A stretch of DNA of 10,542 nt from Spirochaetaceae bacterium (GTDB taxonomy: Bacteria > Spirochaetota > Spirochaetia > Treponematales > Breznakiellaceae). The position numbers and the translations under genes were made by a program. Numbering within the stretch: the first letter of the stretch is position 1; each line of letters opens with the position of its first letter. The DNA lies in the NCBI GenBank assembly GCA_031290205.1, contig JAITNZ010000060.1, forward strand, positions 1-10,542, in the 5' to 3' direction. Positions 6,628 to 10,542 of the stretch are shown piece after piece. The notes beneath the pieces were generated by a model. That model had not been told where the DNA came from. It searched no databases and saw only the letters and a list, made by a program, of their open reading frames with translations.

Positions 6628-7824
6628 CTACTCGGAAGAGAGGGCTGTTACGGGGTCTAGTTTGGCGGCTTGAGAGGCGGGGTAGAAGCCGAAGAATACG
6701 CCGACGAAGGCGGAGAAGATGAAGGCGACGGCGCAGGCTGACCAATCGACGGTGAAGGACCATTTGAGGAGGGCGACGGCGGCGGCGCTGATACCGATGC
6801 CGATGCTTATGCCGAGGACGCCGCCTAAGACGGTGATTGCCGCCGATTCGACGAGGAATTGGGTGCGGATTGCCAGCGGGGAGGCGCCTATTGCTTTACG
6901 GATACCGATTTCTTTTTTTCGTTCGGTTACGGTAACGATCATGATGTTCATGATGCCGATACCGCCGACGAGCAGGGAAATTGCCGCGATGCCGGAGAGC
7001 ATGAGGTTCATCGTGCCGGTAACTTCGTCGTACTGTTCGAGCATCGCCTGCATCGAATTGACGTTCAGCGCGTAGGAGTCGCCTGTTTTCAGGGCGGCTA
7101 ACGCTTTCAAATCGGCGGTGATGCGGGTAACGTAGGCGGGATCTTCCGCTTCGACGACTGCGGTGGAGGCGATGTTCGTGGGGGCGATTTTTTTGGTATA
7201 GAAGCCGCGGGGGATATAGATTTTTGTTTTCGGCGATTCTAAGCCGGCGGCGTCTCCTGAAAGGACGCCGATGACGGTAAAACCGAAAGCCGAGCTGCCG
7301 TCGCTGGACTGCACGCTTATCTTGCTGCCCGCGCCGCCGCCGTCGGGGAACAGCGCCGCCGCCGCATCGCTTCCTAAAATAATGTTCTGAGCGCCTTCAA
7401 CTTGGTCTGAAACATTGAAATAGCGCCCTGTTCCCAACTGCAAGCCGCATTGTTCGAGGTAAAAGAATTCGACGGCGTCGATATTTTGGGAAACACTCAA
7501 GTCTTCGACGAGGAGCGTTGCGGAAAAGGAATTCTTGAACCAGATTTTTTTTATGTTGGGGATAGTGCTAAAAATTTCCTGCCGGAACGCTTCGTTCAGC
7601 TCGATGCTGTTTGTGCGTGAGCGGCGCATGAAACCTGAGCTTACCTGAATCATCGCGAGGTTTGCCGAGCCGAATGTTTCTTTCACGTTGCCGGTGGCGC
7701 TCTTCCCGATGGTGCCGATGACGATGACGGAGGCGACGCCGATGACCACGCCGAGAAGCGAGAGTATCGTGCGTGTTTTATTGCGCTTGAACATGCGTAA
7801 TGCAAAAATTAAATCTTCAATCAT
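6628..7824 (-). CDS. MacB-like ABC efflux permease
   Basis: This 398-residue permease belongs to the MacB/FtsX type. It starts with a cytoplasmic helix and the family block RNKTRTILSLLGVVIGVASV (14-33), which forms membrane helix 1. A periplasmic core at about 45-270 matches the MacB-PCD layout (for example VIGVLSG near 184-190). Three C-terminal helices lie at about 275-299, 325-352 and 363-383. TERKKEIGIRKAIGAS (300-315) is the coupling motif, and YPASQAAKLDPVTAL (381-395) is the usual end. Here the ATPase is a separate gene, as in two-gene MacB-like systems, and is not fused as in E. coli MacB. AAAGGTGA about five bases upstream supports the start. It is the third gene of the operon, 150 bases after the ATPase gene, with a palindromic repeat in that gap. 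The substrate is unknown: macrolides, peptides, lipids or envelope proteins are all possible. Confidence 0.92.
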   Translation of the reverse strand: MIEDLIFALRMFKRNKTRTILSLLGVVIGVASVIVIGTIGKSATGNVKETFGSANLAMIQVSSGFMRRSRTNSIELNEAFRQEIFSTIPNIKKIWFKNSFSATLLVEDLSVSQNIDAVEFFYLEQCGLQLGTGRYFNVSDQVEGAQNIILGSDAAAALFPDGGGAGSKISVQSSDGSSAFGFTVIGVLSGDAAGLESPKTKIYIPRGFYTKKIAPTNIASTAVVEAEDPAYVTRITADLKALAALKTGDSYALNVNSMQAMLEQYDEVTGTMNLMLSGIAAISLLVGGIGIMNIMIVTVTERKKEIGIRKAIGASPLAIRTQFLVESAAITVLGGVLGISIGIGISAAAVALLKWSFTVDWSACAVAFIFSAFVGVFFGFYPASQAAKLDPVTALSSE

Positions 7825-7866
7825 GAATCACCTTTGAATACCTTATGGCACCGCTGATAAATTCGG

Positions 7867-7961
7867 AATTTAACCACCAACCTCACGAACAACACGAACA
7901 AAATGCCTTTTCGTATGGATTTGCCCCCGTTCGTGAGGTTGGTGTGGTTCGTGGTTAATTT
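7867..7961. repeat. CACGAAC-rich inverted repeat, copy B, inside the efflux operon
   Basis: CACCAACCTCACGAAC at 7875-7890 is repeated as its exact reverse complement at 7929-7944: a 16-base perfect stem with a 38-base spacer. The outer flanks (AATTTAACCAC on the left, GTGGTTAATTT on the right) extend the symmetry imperfectly. The edges and the CACGAAC units match copy A (916-1040). It lies in the 150-base gap between the ATPase and permease genes, so in the operon mRNA it can fold into a long hairpin upstream of the permease ribosome site. It may lower or segment expression, or simply be a tolerated insertion. Confidence 0.75.
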
Positions 7962-7974
7962 AATCCGTGCTGCC

Positions 7975-8709
7975 TTAGTCATGATTACCTTCAGCAAAAA
8001 AATCTTCGGCGATGGAGCCGTCGAGGATGCGGACGCGGCGCATTGCCTGTGCGGCGACCGTGCTGTCGTGCGTTATCAGGATGACGGTTGTTCCTCGCCG
8101 GTTTATGTCGGCGAACATGGCGAGGACGAGGGCGCCGGTATCGCTATCGAGGGCGCCGGTCGGCTCGTCCGCCAGCACGATTTTTGGATTGGCGGCGACT
8201 GCCCGCGCGATAGCCGCCCGCTGTTTCTGTCCGCCGGAAAGCTCCGAGGGGTAATGCTTCATCCTGTCGGTGAGGGAAACCTGCTCGAGGACGGCGAGGG
8301 CAAGCTCACGGCGCTTACGGGTGTCCAGCCCTTGATAACGCAGGGGGAGCATCACGTTTTCGAGGACGGTCATCGACGGGAGGAGGTGATACTGCTGGAA
8401 GACGAAGCCAACGGTTTCGTTGCGCAGCCGCGAGAGGTCGCGCTCGTTCATCTGGGCGGTATTTTGCCCGTTAATCAGCACGGTGCCTGCGCTGGGGCGG
8501 TCGAGGCAGCCTATAATATTCATGCAGGTTGATTTCCCGGAGCCGGAGGGACCCATAATCGAGACATACTCACCCTGTTTAATAGTGAGCGAGACCCCTT
8601 TCAGCGCCTGCACCGCTTCCCCCTGCATTCCGTACGTTTTGCGGACATTTTCTAACATGATGATGTGAGGGGCATGAGGAGAAGATGTCAATTCGAGATT
8701 TTTTTCCAT
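7975..8709 (-). CDS. MacB-like ABC efflux ATPase
   Basis: This 244-residue ATPase should energise the adjacent permease. Motifs are intact: Walker A GPSGSGKST (53-61), Q-loop in FVFQQYHLLPSMTVLENVML (Q105), signature LSGGQKQR (157-164), Walker B IVLADEPTGALD (177-188) and H-loop H214 (LITHDS). FQQYHLLP is characteristic of MacB/LolD-class exporters and separates it from importers. A longer frame begins at a TTG at 8730, but AGGAG at 8715-8719 sits five bases before the ATG at 8709, which is taken as the start. It lies 77 bases after the adaptor stop, with its own leader hairpin and ribosome site in between, and 150 bases before the permease. Confidence 0.94.
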   Translation of the reverse strand: MEKNLELTSSPHAPHIIMLENVRKTYGMQGEAVQALKGVSLTIKQGEYVSIMGPSGSGKSTCMNIIGCLDRPSAGTVLINGQNTAQMNERDLSRLRNETVGFVFQQYHLLPSMTVLENVMLPLRYQGLDTRKRRELALAVLEQVSLTDRMKHYPSELSGGQKQRAAIARAVAANPKIVLADEPTGALDSDTGALVLAMFADINRRGTTVILITHDSTVAAQAMRRVRILDGSIAEDFFAEGNHD

Positions 8710-8743
8710 TGATGCTCCTAAAAAAGTCAACCAGTTACTTGCC

Positions 8744-8764
8744 CCCGTTCTCTTGTTAAACGGG
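8744..8764 (-). promoter_or_regulatory. leader hairpin upstream of the efflux ATPase gene
   Basis: CCCGTT at 8744-8749 pairs with AACGGG at 8759-8764 around a nine-base loop. In the mRNA it stands about 25 bases before the ribosome site of the ATPase gene. The segment from the hairpin to the start codon resembles the leader of the adaptor gene (hairpin at 10126-10144, then a CAAG, a GTTG, a CTTTT run and the ribosome site). Shared leaders suggest common post-transcriptional control or a duplication. Confidence 0.5.
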
Positions 8765-8768
8765 AGGC

Positions 8769-8786
8769 AAAAGCGTCACTGACGCC
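8769..8786 (-). terminator. weak terminator-like hairpin just after the adaptor stop
   Basis: On the minus strand GCGTC-AGT-GACGC is followed directly by TTTT, beginning just after the adaptor TGA (8787-8789). The stem is only five base pairs (six with a G-T pair), so it would act at most as a partial terminator or attenuator between the adaptor and the ATPase. Confidence 0.4.
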
Positions 8787-10091
8787 TCAACGGGGCGGAC
8801 CGCCCCGCCCTCCGCCTGGTCCTCCGCCCATGGTCGGCATGGAGGGCATTCCCGGTAGCACGCTATTCGTCTTCTCCTGCCGGTCGCTCGTTTTTTCGCT
8901 CCGGCTTTGCGTTTGCGATTTGTTCCAGCCGGAGGGGCGCGGCGCCTCCTGAGCGGCGAGGACATCACCTTCGGCGAGTCCAGAGAGGACTTTTACGAAG
9001 TCGTCCCCATAGCGAGCTATCTGGACAACAACGCGCTCTTTCGTGCCGTCGGCGAGAATCCTTTCGACAAAGGCGCCGCCGCGTTTTCGTTCACCCGCTC
9101 CGCCTTCGGGTGGGGCGCTGTCTGAGGCAGTGCCTCGCTCCCCGCTTGCAGCGCCGCCGCGTTTCCGCTCGCTCGCTCCGCCTTCGGGCGGGGCGCCGGT
9201 GGGCGGAGCCTCACCTGGGGCTGTGCCTCGCTCCCCCCATCTGCCGGTTGGAGGAGCGCCGGGAGCGCCGCCGGCTGGGGCGTTATAGCCTATCGCTTGG
9301 CGTTCCACGAGGAGGAGTGTTTCGGGGGGGCTTATTTCGATTGTGCCGGTAAATGAATAATTGGGGAGGATTATATCCGGCGGGTCGTCGACACGGATCT
9401 CGGCTTTTACGACGGAGGCGCCCCGTGATGATTTAGCTGCCACTGTGGGGAACGAATAGACGCGCCCTTCGATAGGCTTGTTTTCGTTGGCGGGAAAGGC
9501 GAGCGTAACATTTTGCCCGATTTTGAGCTTTGGCGCGTCGGTTTCGACGACTTCAACCGTTGCCGTGAGGTAGCTGCGGTCGACAATGACGCCGGCAACG
9601 TCTTTCGCCTCTAGCACATCCCCCGCCGAGGCGCTGAACTCCGCGATCACGCCGTCAAAGTTCGCGGCTATCTGGCGGTCCTTTATCCGTTGCAAGAGGA
9701 CTACCCGTTGGGTTGCCATAAGCTGAAGCTGCCTGCGGGAACCGTTCATCTGGGTTTGTTCCATTTCGTAATCGTGTTTGGCAAGGTTATACCGCTGTTC
9801 GCTGTCGTCCATTTGCAAAATAATCTGCCCGCGCGTAACCGTATCGCCTTCTTTGACAAAGACAGCGTTTACCGTTCCGTCGCCTGCCGCCTGCAAGTTT
9901 TGCTCTTTCGCCGCCGAGATAGTGCCCGCGATTTCGATGGTGCTCGTGTAGGTTTCACTCTTGACCTTGTAGGTGAGCGAGGCGTTTTTGCCGTTGTCTT
10001 CGAAGCTCCTGAACGCGGCGAACAAACCCAGCGAAACAATCGCGATTACGATTGACACCAAGACGAGGGTGCTTTTTTTTCTTTTACTCAT
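8787..10091 (-). CDS. MacA/HlyD-type periplasmic adaptor with a repetitive insertion
   Basis: This 434-residue membrane-fusion protein should bridge the inner-membrane ABC pump to an outer-membrane channel. A basic start and one helix (about 8-28) anchor it. Family blocks follow: YTSTIEIAGTISA (48-60), the first lipoyl half with GTVNAVFVKEGDTVTRGQIIL (72-92), a short alpha-hairpin at about 97-140 (shorter than in MacA as I recall it), the second lipoyl half with AANFDGVIAEFSASAGDVL (142-160), a beta-barrel at about 170-255, and the end of the membrane-proximal domain (FVERILADGTKERVVVQIAR, then LSGLAEGDVL at 369-378). Residues about 270-340 are an unusual Gly/Pro/Ala/Glu/Arg insertion made of repeats, splitting the membrane-proximal domain. 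The tail is Gly-rich (MGGGPGGGRGGPPR). A GGAG site close to the ATG supports the start. It is the first gene of the operon. No TolC-like gene accompanies it. Confidence 0.92.
   Translation of the reverse strand: MSKRKKSTLVLVSIVIAIVSLGLFAAFRSFEDNGKNASLTYKVKSETYTSTIEIAGTISAAKEQNLQAAGDGTVNAVFVKEGDTVTRGQIILQMDDSEQRYNLAKHDYEMEQTQMNGSRRQLQLMATQRVVLLQRIKDRQIAANFDGVIAEFSASAGDVLEAKDVAGVIVDRSYLTATVEVVETDAPKLKIGQNVTLAFPANENKPIEGRVYSFPTVAAKSSRGASVVKAEIRVDDPPDIILPNYSFTGTIEISPPETLLLVERQAIGYNAPAGGAPGAPPTGRWGERGTAPGEAPPTGAPPEGGASERKRGGAASGERGTASDSAPPEGGAGERKRGGAFVERILADGTKERVVVQIARYGDDFVKVLSGLAEGDVLAAQEAPRPSGWNKSQTQSRSEKTSDRQEKTNSVLPGMPSMPTMGGGPGGGRGGPPR
9073..9236. repeat. GC-rich tandem repeat with palindromes inside the adaptor gene
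   Basis: Two imperfect units start at 9073 and 9151 (78-base offset, in frame). Both open with GCGCCGCCGCGTTT, contain a GCTCCGCCTTCGGG segment, and end in GTGCCTCGCTCCCC (9130-9143 and 9223-9236). The second is 15 bases longer. In the protein these are APPEGGASERKRGGA and APPEGGAGERKRGGA, each preceded by GERGTA. Each unit holds a CCGCC-TTCG-GG(C/T)GG hairpin (9100-9113 and 9178-9191). Both length steps are multiples of three, so the frame is kept. Confidence 0.8.
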
Positions 10092-10125
10092 TGCTCCGTC
10101 CTATAAAAGCCAACTAGCTTGTATC

Positions 10126-10144
10126 CCGTTTTCTTAACAAACGG
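10126..10144 (-). promoter_or_regulatory. leader hairpin upstream of the adaptor gene
   Basis: CCGTTT at 10126-10131 pairs with AAACGG at 10139-10144 around a seven-base loop, about 25 bases before the adaptor ribosome site in the mRNA. It is the counterpart of the hairpin before the ATPase gene: both have the same stem core and a similar downstream run to the start codon. It may bind a regulator or tune translation. Confidence 0.5.
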
Positions 10145-10171
10145 AACGCTGAAAGCGGCTGTGCCTCCCGC

Positions 10172-10185
10172 CTTATACCTTATAC
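10172..10185 (-). promoter_or_regulatory. possible tandem -10 boxes for the efflux operon
   Basis: CTTATAC occurs twice in a row (10172-10178, 10179-10185), giving two TATAAG boxes on the minus strand about 80-95 bases upstream of the adaptor ATG. No good -35 hexamer is seen at 16-18 bases for either. The adjoining 10186-10260 stretch is AT-rich and promoter-like. The true start site cannot be fixed by eye. Confidence 0.3.
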
Positions 10186-10342
10186 TTTTTTTGGCGGCTT
10201 TAGCATAGACAGCGGGTAAAAAGAAAATAATTTTTTATTATTTAACGAAAGAGAACGGGTGCATACTATAGTTATTCGCAAGGGGTGCAATTTATTTTTC
10301 TGGGTAAATTCTAAAGTGATACCTAAAATGCTAACGGGGGGT

Positions 10343-10432
10343 CTGGGGGGGCACCTCGCCCCCCCAGCGGGGCGTTGCGGGGCGGCGCCCCGCAGAGGGG
10401 GTAGCGACGCAACGCAGTGCGCGCGGCGCGCT
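10343..10432. repeat. cluster of three strong GC-rich hairpins
   Basis: Three adjacent palindromes: CTGGGGGGG / CCCCCCCAG (10343-10351 and 10359-10367, nine-base perfect stem), TGCGGGGC-GGC-GCCCCGCA (10376-10394, eight-base stem) and AGTGCGC-GCG-GCGCGCT (10416-10432, seven pairs with one G-T). The block stands out sharply from the AT-rich DNA before it. Such arrays are typical of dispersed REP/BIME-like elements. The 110 bases to the window end hold no recognised gene, only a further GGGGGA / TCCCCC hairpin at 10527-10542. Confidence 0.7.
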
Positions 10433-10542
10433 GATACCGCTTTCTGAACAGTGGTTTTTGCTGGCGCTACGCCGTGCTGTATTAACCCCCAACGCCCTCA
10501 ACGTTTCGGGCGCAGTTACTGGGCGAGGGGGAGACTTCCCCC

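Noticed and set aside
7903..8532. Plus-strand open frame of 209 residues overlapping the efflux ATPase gene
   Set aside because: It is the antisense shadow of a clear ABC ATPase and has no recognisable domain or ribosome site.
8907..9352. Several plus-strand open frames opposite the adaptor gene
   Set aside because: They arise from the GC-rich tandem repeats in the adaptor, which keep all frames open; the protein texts are low complexity.
10405..10542. Open plus-strand frame running off the right edge as a partial gene
   Set aside because: It begins inside the GC-rich hairpin cluster with no start codon or ribosome site; the open frame is better explained by composition, though extension of the contig could change this.

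Overview
The window looks like chromosomal DNA of a spirochaete, most likely a Treponema of the gut (termite-gut or rumen) type. This is inferred from gene content and style: a tiny lipoprotein whose leader and LSGCDNGS lipobox resemble the many small lipoproteins of that group, an FtsY / exported-protein / LolC-LolD gene order that I recall from spirochaetes, and abundant dispersed palindromic repeats between genes. No rRNA, tRNA, CRISPR array, intact insertion sequence or phage gene was recognised.

Layout. (1) Positions 1-710, minus strand: the N-terminal part of a DUF2971-like protein runs off the left edge, preceded by a small lipoprotein gene. (2) Positions 711-1113: gene-poor DNA with two small hairpins sharing a 13-mer, a CACGAAC-rich inverted repeat, and a near-consensus sigma-70 promoter ending at the start codon of the next gene. 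(3) Positions 1114-1878, plus strand: a DUF4213/DUF364 protein (putative metal-chelation family), apparently translated from a leaderless mRNA. (4) Positions 1983-6221, plus strand: ftsY, an unrecognised exported protein with a proline-rich linker, a LolC/E-type permease and the LolD ATPase. These genes link membrane targeting of new proteins (SRP receptor) with release of lipoproteins from the inner membrane. Only one Lol permease is present. (5) Positions 6222-6627: no convincing gene, two hairpins that could terminate the lol transcript, and short overlapping open frames that may be remnants. (6) Positions 6628-10091, minus strand: a MacAB-like tripartite efflux operon in the order adaptor, ATPase, permease. 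No TolC-type outer-membrane partner is in the window. (7) Positions 10092-10542: the operon leader, an AT-rich stretch, and a very GC-rich cluster of hairpins.

The efflux operon is the oddest part. The adaptor carries a roughly 70-residue low-complexity insertion made of tandem repeats. The adaptor and ATPase genes are preceded by related leaders, each with a CCGTTT-type hairpin. A second copy of the CACGAAC inverted repeat sits between the ATPase and permease genes. No single new system can be proved from sequence alone. The best leads are the dispersed CACGAAC element, the duplicated leaders, the repeat-encoded insertion and the start-adjacent TATA boxes.
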